64,000 bases of DNA, from the NCBI GenBank assembly GCA_050084985.1, contig JBITNC010000001.1, positions 130,510,001-130,574,000 on the forward strand, read 5' to 3'. The notes below the pieces were generated by a model. That model was not told the origin of the DNA. It saw only the letters and a program-made list of their open reading frames with translations, and searched no databases. Both the position numbers and the translations under genes were made by a program. Shown here in pieces: positions 13,578-26,943 of the stretch. Numbering within the stretch: position 1 is the stretch's first letter; each line of letters begins with the position of its first letter. The stretch comes from Nageia nagi. Its lineage: Eukaryota; Pinophyta.

Positions 13578-14182
13578 ATTCAGTTTAGTTAGGTTTAATG
13601 ATCATATTTTAGTGATATGATGATATTGAGGGGGAGTAATATCATCTTCAAATTAGCTCAACTTGTCCTTGTACATAGTGAACATTATGTTCATGTTATT
13701 TTCCTCTTATATGCACTTTGCCTACATCATTCATAGTATTCATACCATTTTCCTCATATCAAATGCCTTGATTGCATTAATTTTTCCATGTTATGTGCCT
13801 TGAGCTATACCAATACAACACTTTTCATCAAAAGTGGAGTATGCACTTAGGTGGGTGCCTTCAAATTCACTAGAACTAGCTGTATTGGGTTCCCTATAGA
13901 TGCACTAATCCAACATTTATTATAAGGAGAGTAAGCTCTTATAGGTGTCTTCAAATGCACTTGAACTAACACACTTTAAATCAAAGGGAATTCACTTATT
14001 CCATGTTCCTTATATTATGAGGATTGATAGTTTTGGATGCTTTGGATGAAATGAACCAAAATAATTTAAAGGGGGAGAGCAAGCTACTGCTAGGTGCCTA
14101 CAAATGCATTAAAATTGGTTGTGTTGGGTGCATTCCAACACTTATTCATATGTGGAGCATAAACATTTTCATATTAAGGGTA
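13578..14182 (+). mobile_element. Very short internal region of the 11.4-16.3 kb LTR element
   Basis: Only about 0.6 kb lies between the two repeats and no gag or pol is readable. It holds roughly three diverged copies of a ~90-bp unit near 13838-13923, 13926-14000 and 14068-14160. Each copy has a GGAG/GGGAGAGCAAGCT-like start, TAGGTG(C/T)CT, CAAAT(G/T)CACT or similar, and a TTGGGT or ACACTT end. Two short purine tracts (GAGGGGGAGTAA near 13628 and AAAGGGGGAGAGC near 14067) look like polypurine tracts. The whole 11441-16267 unit fits a non-autonomous element, or one that lost its body by deletion. Confidence 0.55.
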
Positions 14183-16267
14183 TATTCAAGGAATTTATTT
14201 CTTTGATAAATTGTAATGTTTCAAATATTTATTTGGAAAATTTTTAATTTTGTAATTTAGTGAAAAATAAGGGATGCATATCTTTTGCTTGACAGAAAAT
14301 CCTCCTCCATTTCAAATTACAAGTTTATTAGACTTGGCAAAGATATTTCTTCAGTATGGGTGAGTATGGTGTGCCATCCCTTCATCGCTGCAACACTCTA
14401 CCTCTTGCAATATTTACTTATAGCTCCTTTACTCCTTCATCAACTCTCCATAACCTTAAGTTATTTAGTCAAAAATCATCATTACTCATCCAACCACTAT
14501 GAAAATGCTTCTCCAATATGGCTCTGCCTAGGTCATGGAGTCTTCTATCTATAAATGGATGATTTGTCTTTGATCATTATAGGCCATGTTGATGTAGCAT
14601 CATGTTGCCCTTATTTTGACTCATTGGTTCCTTAGCCTTATTTAATGGTTACATTGTAGTGAGGAAAGTAACTTATCAGAGACTCATAGTGGTCTAGTTG
14701 TTTTCCTTTTCCTTAAGCAGACCCTCGTGAGTGTGGGTGGCACCACTTTGTAATGGTTTACTTCCCTATCCTTAAGCAGTCTTATGAGAGCCCCAAGATC
14801 CACTTTGTTTGGTTACTTCATTTATCCTTAAGCAATATGGGATCTATCTAAAGAACCAATTTATGAATTCTATAACCTATATTTGAATATTTGTACCAAT
14901 TTTCAATAGCAATAGGAAGAGTAAATTCATTTGCAACTCTTTAATGTTATCTAGTGTATTTTATTTTTTAATCTTCTATGCATGAAAAAATCATTTAAAA
15001 TACTTATAGGAGTATTTTTATTATAATCCATGGTAATAAATACCTATTTGGGATCCTTTTAACTATTTGGGTATCTATTAGTTTTTTAGTTTGAGCAATG
15101 GATTCAAAGTTATTCATGGTTGTCCCAAACTACCTTTCTACAATACCAATTTATTTCCAAAGGTTACATATTTTTTTCTAGACATATTTTTTATGTGATT
15201 TCTATTTTTTTATATTATTGGTTTTAATAAATTTGTATCCATATATAACATTCCATACTTTATTGGCATATGCATTCAAAAATCATAATCTTCATACCTG
15301 CATTTTTCATAGTCTTACTCTTAAACCCCATGGAGTCTTTTACTTCTAGATGCTTTTTGACCCTTCCATTCCTCTCCAAATCCTTCATAATTATCACCAT
15401 TAGATATATAATTTTATATAATTTATAATGGTATATAACACTTCTAGTTTTCATTTATATTTGATCAAGTTACAGGCCCCAAAAGTTGATCCTTGAAACT
15501 AGTCTTGCTCAATTCTGCATCCCAAGAAGACTTTACTGTTATCATCACCTTTAAAGGTAAAAAATTAGTGTATTTTGGCTTATTTCCATATTTTAAACCT
15601 ACATTTTCTTATATTATCACCTCAAAACATCTAATTGAATCCTTTATGATGTGATTATCCTCTCAAACAAGGCATTTTCCATGTAAGAAGCATTTTTTCT
15701 CCTTATAACATTACTTCACATCTGTGAAACTAACATTTTGGAATGTGGCTAGGTTTGGAGATTTATTTTATTGATATCAACTCCTTTGGACTTATGATAA
15801 TTTTGTGTAATGTTATTTAATTCCTAGATAGGGATTTTATATCTTGATAAGCTTGTATATGGCCTAAAATGCTCCAAATTTGACCCAAAATTTTCAAATT
15901 AACATTCTTGATGATCTAGAAGTCCATTTGAGGTAAGTAAATACTCATTAGAAATTTTTTCAACATATATCTAAATTTATCATAAATTTTATATTTTTAT
16001 CTTAGTTCATTTTATCTAAATGATGTAAAAATTTTAGTCTTATTGGTATTCCAAGATCACTATATTAATTTTAGAGTCTTTAATTCTTCAATTGGATCAA
16101 AGCTTGGAGCATTGAACCTTCAAATTCCAATATGGTATTAGAGAATTATATTAGTGCTTATCAACTTGTATTTAGAAAACCTTTAAAATATTTAGTTGGT
16201 ATCAAAGATCAAATCTTCTACAAGTGTTTGTTATTCTTGAAGTTCAACAAACCCTAAAATTCTAACA
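14183..16267 (+). repeat. Right ~2.1-kb LTR-like terminal repeat
   Basis: Direct repeat of 11441-13563; it ends ATTCTAACA with the expected CA terminus. No primer-binding site follows it, as expected for a 3' LTR. The start (TATTCAAGGAATT) is a diverged version of TGTGAAGGAATT in the left copy. I could not find a perfect 5-bp target duplication (left flank AAATA, right flank ATATG). The ORF at 14285-14554 is part of the repeat and its homologous position in the left copy is not open, so it is not a gene. Confidence 0.68.
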
Positions 16268-19141
16268 ATATGCATCCAGACCTAATGTGAATTAGCAACA
16301 ATAGTTACCTCATCAATTTAGAGTGATATGAATGTTACATATTTTACCTCCCCTTTGAGATCTTATTGCTTACTTAAGGTAATATATTTCACCATTTCCC
16401 ATCCACTTTTATCTTACCAATGGACACTTGAAATATTTTGGATATTCATCAATTGAAAAATTGGTTTTAGATGAATGTATTTTTTCATTAGCCTTCCCCT
16501 ATTTAATAGCAAAAATATAAAAGCAAACTACAAGGTTTTTAAGCATGAACTATTTATCGAGTCTTCTTAAGCTAAAAAGTAATAGCACTAGTGGTATCAA
16601 TAATATTTTGACATCATTTCATCTTATTTTCATAGGCTTGTACATACCAAACATGAAGACATTCAGATGTATCTTTCCATCATAACATTTTTTTATGAAA
16701 CATTCATTTCATTTTTATTTTTCATATACTTTACAGTGATATTTCTCTATTGTATCTAATTTCAATTATATTTTTCAATATTTGCATATTTTCTAGTTGA
16801 AGATAGTGCATTTGCATTCAACTAAAGGTTCATCACTATTGGTTGGCTTCACCAGCTCTATAAATGGATATTTTGATGACCAATCATTTTGAATTGTTCT
16901 TCCCAAATTCCAACATCTCTTTCTCTTTTGTGATTTTCTTATAGTAGTTCTTTAGTGTTATTCATTTTGTTTGACTCAATATTTTCATTATTATTATTTA
17001 TATTATCATGTTGTGGTTCCTTAGAAATATTATTTCCCTGGATAATTCATGTAAAGGTATCTCATCCTCATAAACATCTTCTACTTCATTGTTACATATA
17101 TTATCTTTGTTTAAAGAGACATATTTTGTTCATTATTCCCTATATTACATTCAAGAAGAAGAACTCCTGGTTGTGGTAGGGGAATATTGGGATCTATACA
17201 ATTCTCTACATGCAAATTAAATATTTGGATTTACATTATTGTTTATTATTATTTATAATTACAAAAAGAAATAACAAATAAAAAAGTGAAAAAGTATGTA
17301 GTTGAAATTTATGTTGATGGCATTGTGTCATTCTAGTTCAAATTTTATTTCTGACTAAAATATTTGAGGATACTTTTTTTCTCATTTTCCTTACTTTCCT
17401 TATTTTTTTCACCCCTAGATTCCATTATGTAAATCCTTATGCGATCATCATAAGTTTTTCCAAAAGTAAAAACATATGAATTAAATATTTGAATGATTTT
17501 TTCTCAAATAATTAAATTGTATAATAAAATCATAAAGATTATTTTAGTTATCTTGATTTAAAAAGTCAAACAACCACCCAATCATTAGAATTCGATATAT
17601 AAGGTTCTCTCTAAACCCTCTAAGCAATACAAAAATAACTTTCTTTACTTATATTTAAATATCATCCTTAAGAAACCTCAAATTCAACCATCCAAAATTC
17701 CATAAAGTGGTCATGTACAAACATAATAAGAAGTGTAGAAAGAAAATGATATTTTAGATTTTTGGTGGAACACATATGTAATAAATCAAGGATTTGAGTT
17801 TTGATTTATGAGTTTGAGTGCTTACCATAGGATTTCCTCTTACATAGCCTATGTTTGAAAATTTTCTAAAAGTGGCATATTTAGGTAATGAAATAAATAT
17901 AAACACTAGATATCAGGGCTTTCTAATGACAGTGTGGTGCATAGTTTAAGATCCACTATGAGAATAAAATATTAAAATTGAAAGGAATTCTAAGTTCCTT
18001 CTAGGATGGAAATTCCCTTGTATAATTTGATTACAAATTTTTTCTTAAATAAAAAGGGCTAAAGACCTTTTGTTATACTAATAGAGAAACGATTAATGAT
18101 ATTACCTCTTGAAGCATCTACAACTAATAATAAAAGTGACAATGCTTGGAAGCTACTTATATGATGTACCTTCAAACAATCATAACTTTTGATCCAATTG
18201 TCAAATCATCTTGAAATTTTAAGGAGAGCTAGATATGGGTTTTCATGATTTGGTTGCCACCTCCTCTAAGAGGGATACCCCCAAATGGAAAGTTTTTTTA
18301 TTAGCCTAAATCCATCATTTAGTGCCTCAAAATTAGCTTTTAGTGTCAGTTTTCAGGATTTTCCAATAAGTAGACTTTAATAGCTTCTATTGTAGAATTT
18401 GTTTAGGAGAATAAATTGGGAAGTGACTTAGTCTATGTTGACTGGGCTTGTCTACCAAGTTTGGTTGTAATTTGAGGAACTTTCTATTTTTAGAAACTTT
18501 CTATCTTTAGAAAGTTTCTATTTTTAGTAATGTCCTAGTTTTCAGACTATTCGTTATTTTTGAGGGAGAGTCTCCTTTTTTCTATATTAGCTATTGTAAT
18601 AGACCTTAAAAAGGTATTGTGAATTTGGGAATGAGAAGAGGATTGTTTATAGGTTTTCTTCTATCTTAATACATTTATGTTATTGGAGCCCATTTTGTTG
18701 GTCTCTTGCAGCTGAATTCACATCACTATAGTTGGTGGACATATGGTTTTCTTAGTTTGAATGTTGTTGGTTTCTTCAATTTTGTAAACTTGTGCTTTTT
18801 AATAGTCTCCAATATAGCTATACATTGTATGATTATAAAATAACCTGACTAATTTATTCTATTGATGGATATTTTATGAATTATTTTTCAATTCATTTCT
18901 ACTCGTTATTCATTAAATATCATACTATACATCCTAACCCATCATATAATGAAATAAACCTAAAAATATTAAAATTGAGAGCCTACTAGACTAATCTCAT
19001 TCCAATCCAATTATGCAACTATTTCTTTCCAAACCATTATATCAATTCATAAGTATTATTTTCAACCTTTAGACTCATTTATTATAAATTGAATACTACC
19101 ATAAGCAACCATATGCTATTTAAAAGATTGATAAACTCTCA
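16268..19141. other. Gene-free AT-rich stretch
   Basis: No coding region is supported; the ORF at 16955-17179 is Leu/Ile/Phe-rich background. Around 18483-18530 there is a short local repeat of a GAAACTTTCTATTTTTA unit. The interval 18350-18720 resembles an LTR promoter/U5 region but lacks a matching partner, so it is not called. Confidence 0.35.
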
Positions 19142-19418
19142 TGTTTTTGATAGGTTGCTTGTTCTATATTTAAAAGAATTACATAGTACAGTTACATAGA
19201 GAATTTGTTATACAAAAAGAATATATGTCCTTAGATTCAACATTCTCAAAGATCAAAGAGGAACAAAAAAGCTATTTGAATGTCACATGCCCAATGTAGA
19301 TGGTTGGACCTTTTCAAACTAAAGGTTCTGTTAGAAAAATCCCAAGAAGATCAGGACTACTAGGAAACCCATTTAGTTGCAACTCATTCAACAGTCTATC
19401 CATTAATTACTGCTAATA
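19142..19418 (-). repeat. Candidate 3' LTR of the copia relic
   Basis: On the minus strand this begins TATTAGCAGTAATTAATGG immediately after the copia pol stop region and polypurine tract, where the LTR should start (TG has become TA). It ends CCTATCAAAAACA. The length, about 277 bp, fits small Ty1/copia LTRs. No second copy was found on the 22-kb side, so the boundaries are inferred from position and from TG/CA-like ends only. Confidence 0.4.
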
Positions 19419-19430
19419 TCCTCCCTCAAA
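19419..19430 (-). other. Copia polypurine tract
   Basis: The minus strand reads TTTGAGGGAGGA just before the inferred LTR start, the usual place and composition for the plus-strand primer of a copia element. Confidence 0.5.
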
Positions 19431-21985
19431 CTAGTGGGACATTCAATCACATGCATTTTTTCCCTCAAAAATTTGAAATGATGGGATGTAAGACCCTTTG
19501 TAAATAGATCAACTACCTAATCATGTGTTGAAATGTAGTTGACCTGTATATTTTTATGACTTACTCTATCATGAATAAAGTGATAATCAACCTCAATGTA
19601 TTTCGTTCATGCATGGAAGATTAGATTAGCTACAATATTAGTTGCATCGATGTTGTCACACCATAGAGTAGGGAATTTTTTGATATAGATTCGTAAGTAC
19701 ATAAGGAGACTTCCAATCCATGATAATTCTGTAGTAGTAATAGCAAGAGCATGGTATTCATATTCCGTACTAGATATGGAAATAACTTGTTGCTTCTTTA
19801 TGATCCATGAGATGAGACTTTAACATAAATAGATATAAAAACCTATAATGGAGCGATGATCATGGACATCTCCTACCCAATCTGTATCTAAAAATGCAAA
19901 AATGGAGAACAAGGGTCCTTTAGCAATGAATAACCCATGCTTTATAGTACCTTTAAGATATTGTAAGATTATTTTAACAATGCTCCAATGAGTCATACTA
20001 GGAGAATGCATATGTTGGTACACATGATCAATATAGTAGGTGATATCAGGTCTTTTTAATGCAAGATATTGGAGTGCACCTTCTTTACTTTGATAAATAG
20101 TAATATCTATGAATGGGTCTCCATCATGAGCTAACATTATTGAGCCAAATAGAATAGGTGATGAACATGATTTGGCCCCATCCATGTTTGATCTTTTCAA
20201 AATATTTGTGATGTACCTACTTTGTGATAATTGAATACCTGATGGAGTTCAATTTGCATGAATGCTAAGGAAGAAATGAAGTGAACCAAGATCTTTCATT
20301 GCAATTTTTTTCCTAGATTGGAGATGAGGTTGTTGATAGTCTTGGTTGAATTGGCTATTAATATAATATCATCCATGTGTAATAACAAATATATAAGCAA
20401 TCCATCATGGTAATAGATAAAGAGAGATGTATCTATGAAAGATCCAACAAATCCCACTTCAAAGAGAAAAATTGTGAATATTTAAAACCATGTTCGTAGG
20501 GACTATTTAAGTTCATATATGGCCTTATGAAGGTGGCATACATATGATGGACGATGGGGATAAACAAATCCTTATGGTTGGGTTATATAGACTTCTTCCT
20601 CTAGTAAGCCATGCAAGAAAGCATTTTGAACATCTAACTGTTTAATGGGACAACCTTGAAATGTTGCCAAACTTAGAATAGTTTGCACTATTGTTGGTTT
20701 GACAATGGGACTAAAGGTGTCAATGTAATTGAGGCCTTGTTGTTGATGAAATCCTTTCACAACTAATTGAGAGTTGTAGCGATCAATCGAATCATCATCT
20801 TTCTACTTGATTTGATACACCCATTTACAACCAACTACATTTTGGTTTACACTATACTAAGGACCAGATTCCATTTTGATGTAGTGCAGTGAACTCTTGT
20901 GTTAATTTGTGGTACCATTCTTCTCTTTTATTGATCTTTGTGAAGTGGGTAGGTTTAGATGGGATTCCTATTTGGAAAGTAAAAGGTAGCAGGTACTTGG
21001 TAGCACATAGGACACATGGTGTGCATATTCCATCCTTATTTCATGTAACCATATGATGTAAGTTAGAACCTTATTTTCCATTGCCAGTTATAGCAGATAG
21101 AATAATGAGACTTAGAGGAATAGTCATTGGTTGAAGTTCCATTGGCAGTGGATCAATTTTAGGGATAGCAAAAGCATGAGTGTCCATATGAGGTGATTAG
21201 GTAGGAGTAGAATCATTTTGATGCAGAAGAACTTGTGAAGGTGTTGCATGTTGTTGTTTAGCATAAGTGAGCATAGGAGATGAGGGTTGTGTCCTACTGA
21301 TAGGAAACAATAAAAATCCCATTACCACATAATTAGATGCATTGGAATTTCACTTTTGAGAATCCAAGTTAGAAATAATGAAAGGAAATAAGTTCTCATC
21401 AAAAATCATATGCCTTGAGATATATGTTTTTCCTAATTTGGGATTATAGCAATGGTACCCATGATGTTTTGAACTATAACCAAGGAAAATGCATTGAATA
21501 CTCCTAAAATCCAATTTTTTTAGACTTATAAGGCCTCATAAAGGAGTAACAAACACTCCCAAATACTTTCATGAATGAGTAGTTTGGAATACATTTGAAA
21601 AGAATTTCATATGGAATTTTCATATGACTTTCCTTGGAAGGGATTCTATTTATTTATTTGAAAAGCACCAACCCAAAATATCTTTTGTGTTGATGAGTGG
21701 GCCATCAAAGCAATCTTGGTTTCAACAACATGTCAATATTTTCTTTCAACCTATCCTACTTGTTGTGGGTATAGGGACATGCAATTCTATGATGAATTCC
21801 CTTTGAAACTAAGAAGGATTTCATATTGTGGTTCACAAATTTAGATCCACCATTTGTTTGAATATTTTTAACACACACATTGAATTGATTTTCCACAAAA
21901 GAAGTGAAAGAATTTAAAGTGTCATAAACTTCCTTTTTTGTGTTTAAAGGATATAACAATCTACTTTGGGCATGTGTCATTTAGC
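19431..21985 (-). pseudogene. Ty1/copia pol relic (integrase C-part, RT, RNase H)
   Basis: The minus strand carries a nearly continuous copia polyprotein trace with stops and frame changes. Integrase: 21980-21756 has the YPL...F..FVENQF...IQTNGG...GIHHR.ACPYT pattern, with Asn where the second catalytic Asp (QSDGG type) is expected. Near 21430-21370 is the ISRHMIFDENLFPF block that precedes RT. RT: 20760-20572 has KGFHQQQGLNYIDTFSPIVK and QLDVQNAFLHG. The catalytic segment near 20350 reads LLLHMDDIILIA, so both Asp of the usual YVDD remain. RT end and RNase H: 20200-19820 contains GALQYLALKRPDITY, HWSIVKIILQYLKGT and DTDWVGD, followed by SSTEYEYHALA near 19770 and a CPTSLRE end. Gag and protease are missing on the right. 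The element cannot be active. Confidence 0.88.
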
Positions 21986-23960
21986 AATCTATTTGTTAAT
22001 TACAGCTAATACTATTGACTTGGATATAACTTTTACAAATCCTCTTGGCCAAGATGGTCTTTAAAATGTTATAATTTAGGTGGATCTAAAGGATGTTGAA
22101 AGTAATGGTAGTCAGTATCATCATTTAACCAATAACTAAGTTTTAACATTGTAAACCTTTGTAAACTGTAACAAATTTGGAAGAGCTAACAGTAGAAATA
22201 GAATAGAATTGTATCACTAATCTAAATGTTATAAATTATAAAGATATCATTTATACTTTGTAGAATACACTAATTCAATTTTGAAATGTTTAAAAGAAAA
22301 TTTATGCAACCAATCTTTATCCAAATTTTATCGTGAAAACTAAATTCTAATATCAACCTTGAAAATGAAAATAGAACTTACCAACTTATACCTTGCAATT
22401 GAAGTATTGTAATCACTAAAAATAATAGCAATAACACTTATCTTATTCTGAGATCGAGCTCCCCTAATCACCACTAGTCAGTTAGATATTTAAATGAGAA
22501 AGTTGATTTTAAGATTGCTGCAAAACAAAGAAAGAAGATAATTCAAACTTCTTACATGATATTATTATAATAATAAATAAGCTAAGCTAAGATGATATTA
22601 TTAATATTGCTACAAATACAAATCAAGAATAAGCTAATTCATAACTTCTTGCATGATGATGCTACTACTATAAAATAATAAATATGTCAAATTCAGCTCA
22701 AAGAATAATTAAATTGCAAAAGAAATAATATAATAATCATTCAAAAATATAAAATTATATTATTATAATAAAAAATAATAAATCTTAAAACTTCAATTAA
22801 TTTTTTATTTGTAATTTTTGTTAAGGTTATAATATATGCTTTAAATTCTTATGTTACTAATTCTAAAATTTGTAAATAATATTCTATATAATTTTTTTAT
22901 TTATATTTTGTTTAATTTGAAAACATCAATATTGAATGACTAATTTCAAGGTAAAATTTAATAGACCATTTGATAAATTGTTATATAAAATTATGGTTAT
23001 GTGGAAACTTGCAATATAATAAATTGGCTATATTTGAAAACATGTTGATAATTTTGTTGGTTATATATTTTCAACAAACATTAAAATTTGTAAAATGATG
23101 ATTATATATTTTTAAAGATCATAAAAAATTATAAATTAGCAGTGATATCTAAAGTTGACTTAGCCAAATGTAAATTAATTATTAAAATTCTTATACAATA
23201 ATGTAAAAAATATCTTTTTATAAGCTTATTGCATGTAATGTGCTAATATACTTATCTTGAAAAAGCATTAATTATTTTCACTAATTAAGCATATTTCAAA
23301 GAGAGTACAATATTCAATAAGTATATCTATACTTTATTTTTTTAAAGGAGGAAAGTGTACAATGATGAGTGGGTTCTTAGGAAAGGCAATGGAAACTACA
23401 CAGGATGAAATAGTAAATCAAAGGCCTACTAATGGGGATCCCCATCAAAGAAACCAACAGCACCCTAAAGAATATCATCAAATTCAGATGGGATTTCATG
23501 AGTAGAATAGAAAATACAATAGTGGTAGAAAAACAAGCCATGGAAATGGATGACAATGCATATGTGATAGATCTATATGAAGTTTTTGGTTACCGTAGAT
23601 GGATGAACCCCCTTGGAAATGGTGGGATGGAGAAGGTGAATGTAGGTGACCATAGTCAAGTGATAATAAAATGATAAATACTATGTATATTTTTTAAAAA
23701 AAAAAGGTTTTTTGGTCTTGTATAAAAATCCACTATTATATAATTTTATCTTTGACAAAAAAAAATTAACTGTAAACAATTCACCAATGCTACATTTTTT
23801 ATTTAAACTTGATAATAGTAGGAGTCAAGAGGGTGGTAGTAACCTTACAAGGTTCCAAGGGGTAGTGGTGGTTTCCTTATAAATTTCTTAAGGAATATTT
23901 TTTTTTTTAAATATCATACAAATTAATGTAAGAAAATTGTACATAAAAGAGCTCTAACTA
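21986..23960. other. AT-rich stretch right of the copia relic
   Basis: No gag, protease or 5' LTR of the copia element could be found. The region 22550-23300 is extremely AT-rich. An 80-codon plus-strand ORF at 23432-23674 has balanced composition (charged residues plus Trp and Tyr) and follows GGAGGAAAG at 23347, but it shows no known motif and no flanking gene structure. I do not call it a gene. Confidence 0.35.
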
Positions 23961-24335
23961 TGTCAAATGTTTTGATATAGCTTTAGCATTATCGAATGTT
24001 TTGACATGGCTCAAGCTTTCTCTAATGTTTCAACATGGCTCATGCTTTATTTAGATTTTTTGACATGGCTCATTCCCTCTCAAATATTTTCACATGTATC
24101 AAGCCTTGTCAAATGTTTTGACATGGATCAAACCCTATCAAAACATGCTTTGACATGGCTCATTCCCTATCAAATATTTTGACATGGCTCAAGCCCTATC
24201 AAATGTTTCAACATGGCTTAAGTGTTATTAAATATTTCATCATGTATTTAGCCTTGTCAAAAATTTCAACATGGTTGGAGCCTTATTGAATGTTTTGATA
24301 TAGCTTATACCCTGTAGAATGTTTTGACATGGATT
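23961..24335. repeat. 29-bp minisatellite, about 13 copies
   Basis: Tandem copies of a unit close to CAAATGTTTTGACATGGCTC followed by AAGCCCTAT. Most copies are exactly 29 bp; one is 30 and one 32. The ACATGG core is the most conserved part. Related single units recur at about 24450-24530 (GACATGATCTA, GATATGGCTCTAGCA, GACATAGCTCAACAT), so the array once extended further. Confidence 0.88.
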
Positions 24336-26225
24336 GTATTAAAATAAAGTAATAAAATAATTATGATATTTAAAACTTAAAAAATTACATTTATTAAGGT
24401 CATACCTTATGGATATATCATTGTATAATCTTAAAACATATCTAATGGCAAAGCTATTGACATGATCTACCAATCGATATGGCTCTAGCATTTGATATTA
24501 ATGTGCAATTTGACATAGCTCAACATAATATTTTCAAAAATTAAAAACTTTATATTACAAAATAAGGGTATTGAACATACTATTTTGAGTTTTTAAATTT
24601 ATAGCTATAAATCCATGTCCTTTGATAATTGAATAAACTAAGTAACCTTGTGCAAATAAAATTACAAAAATTGGCTAATTTTGAATGTGGTACCCAAAAT
24701 TGATCACAATTTATATACCACGACTATTTGCTTAAATAAATGATATTTTTTTATAATTTCAAGGCTATATGGGCCAATGCCCATTTTATTTTTCTAAATT
24801 CAAGGCCACATAGGCAAAACACATTTAGTTCTTATGGCAATAATATATATTATTCTAATATTAAAAATAATAAAATGGCTAGAGTACCCTTTTTAATTAT
24901 TTTATAAAATTATGGCTAGTGAATAGAAATGTGGGCCAACAAATTTAGCAAAATCAAAATTTCAAAAATGCTAATTTTTGCATATTTTAGCAAAATCATA
25001 GCTATTTTTTCCCTAATTAATCTTGGTTAAAATTATTTGAACAAAACTAGTAATAATTTACAACATAATTAAATATTTGTTGTAATAATTTGCAATAAAA
25101 AGGTTCCCAAACATGTTGTATTATATGTAATGAAACTCAAGGGATAATCAAATTAGCTTAAAACCTTACACATTATATTAAACTAAAGTTCTAGGTTTAC
25201 ATCATAAACAAATTATGGAACCACTTCAACTCACATCAAAATACAACCAGAGTCGTACAAAATCAAACCAAATAAAATCTTGTATAATTTATGGTGAATG
25301 TAAAAATATTGTAAGGCTTATATAGAGGTATCAAGATATACTGATACCAACAAATTTCCATGCAATGAAGCTACATTCTTACCAAACCAGAATAAACCCT
25401 TTTAATTCTATACAATATAACTTAGGATTTTATGGTACAATTATACAAATTTGTATAATAAACACATTATTTATGGGGAAATAAAGCTAGAACTTAATAG
25501 AAAAAATAAATTAAATCAATCCTAATAATTTGTATCAAAATAAAATAGGCTAAAATTTGTATATTTTGTGAAAGTAAATCTAGGGTTTGACAAAATAACC
25601 AAACTAGAACTCATAATGTACACTCAATGCAAAAGAAGCTAGAGATTCACAATAAAATCAATGAGATTGAACCTTAATGAATTTTATGAACTTGAAAGTT
25701 GGGAAACAATTCAAATAAGAATAAATTTTTATATTTTATAGTAATAAGAGTAAAGTTAAATGGTCAAAACTTATACTAAACCAAACTACATTTTAAAGAA
25801 AAAAAACTCTAGTTATGTAATAAATCTTTAGTAAAATAAAACTTGTATATTCATTATCAGCAAAACTATATTTTCATCCAAAACCATACTATATCCCAAA
25901 CCTTATGCATAATAAAGCCTAAACATTCTAGATCCAAAACCTTGCACAATATACAAAATTTATAGTAAGGTTTTATGATAAAAGTTTAAAAGAATAAAGA
26001 ATACAAAAAATGCAAGTAAACTTTTACAAAAGTTTAAAAGAATAAAAAATACAAAAAATAAGTGTTATAAGTTATATGTTAGGGTTTTATGATAAAAGCA
26101 AAGCTAGTGCCTGAATTAATATATTGGATTTCCACTATAACTAATCCCAACCATGGATCCAAAGAAGAAATAATTAACTTAACATGAATAAAATAAAGAC
26201 CCATCTCATAATGAAGTAGCATGAT
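24336..26225. other. AT-rich stretch, no gene seen
   Basis: Residual minisatellite units lie at the left end. Around 25975-26085 a TTTTATGATAAAAG / AAAAGAATAAA.AATACAAAAAAT pair is repeated locally. Nothing coding can be supported. Confidence 0.4.
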
Positions 26226-26943
26226 TGTTATAATTGAAATAATAATAATTAGGATTATTTATAGAATATTTAATTTAACCAATTAACTATGAAATAATGA
26301 GAAATTGTTGACATGAAAGATGATAATGACCTAATTGATCTTGACCTATAAAAATTGGATTTAAGAAAGATACAAATATGTACTTTACCTTTCATTATGA
26401 TTGAAAGTGATATCCAATCAAAAGAGGATGAACTATGAGCTTCTTCAAATAATGGAGCAACGAATCCAACCTCAACCCATTTCCAATGCTAGGAACCTAA
26501 TGAAACTACTCAGTTACCATTCTAAAGTACCTTAACTTTTCTCTTGATTTTTTCATCTCACCTTCAATGCACTAAATATCGATCTTGAATGTATGAAATA
26601 TTGCAAGAATGCAGAGCTCAAAGTATAATAAAATCAAAAAATGATATGTGGCATTGAGAAACACTGGTAAACAATAACACAAGTATATTTCCACCTATCA
26701 AGAATTCAATATTATGTCATGTCATGTCATATCTTTTATCATGCATAACTCCTCCATATTTATAGGTAGCAAGTCTAATGCTAAGGCTCTTCCTTAGGCT
26801 TATTATGATGTCAAGCTCACCTGTTACCATAAAACATAAAGGTAGATGAGAGTGTAGATTAACAAGGGCATTTATGTAATAAATTATTTAGAATAACTAA
26901 AATGGTATTTTAATTAAATTAAAATTCATTTTAGGTGTTAATA
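26226..26943 (-). repeat. 3' LTR of the 26-32 kb gypsy element
   Basis: Matches 31673-32355 and 39108-39813 over its length. Shared blocks: TTATAAT at the left end, CCTAATTGATCTTGACCTAT, GAATCCAACCTCAACCCA, AGAGTATAA.AAAATCAA, TATTTCCACCTAT and ATTTTAATTAAATTAAAATTC near the right end. In minus orientation this is the downstream LTR. A short G run (TGTGGGG, minus strand, 26946-26954) borders it and may be the polypurine tract. Confidence 0.8.

Noticed and set aside
14285-14554. 89-codon ORF in the right 2.1-kb terminal repeat
   Set aside because: The homologous stretch of the left repeat (about 11560-11870) is not open in the same way, so it is not conserved coding sequence.
18350-18720. LTR-like region with U5-style sequence and TTATTGGAGCCC resembling a primer-binding site
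   Set aside because: Match to TGGTATCAGAGCC is poor and no partner repeat or adjacent element was found.
21986-22015. TATTAGCTGTAATTAACA on the minus strand, similar to the inferred copia 3' LTR start
   Set aside because: Similarity covers only about 25 bases and it runs directly into integrase sequence, so it cannot be the 5' LTR in its normal place.
23432-23674. 80-codon ORF with balanced composition and a GGAGG upstream
   Set aside because: Plants do not use Shine-Dalgarno sites, and there is no recognised motif, intron structure or homology. Kept only as a remark.
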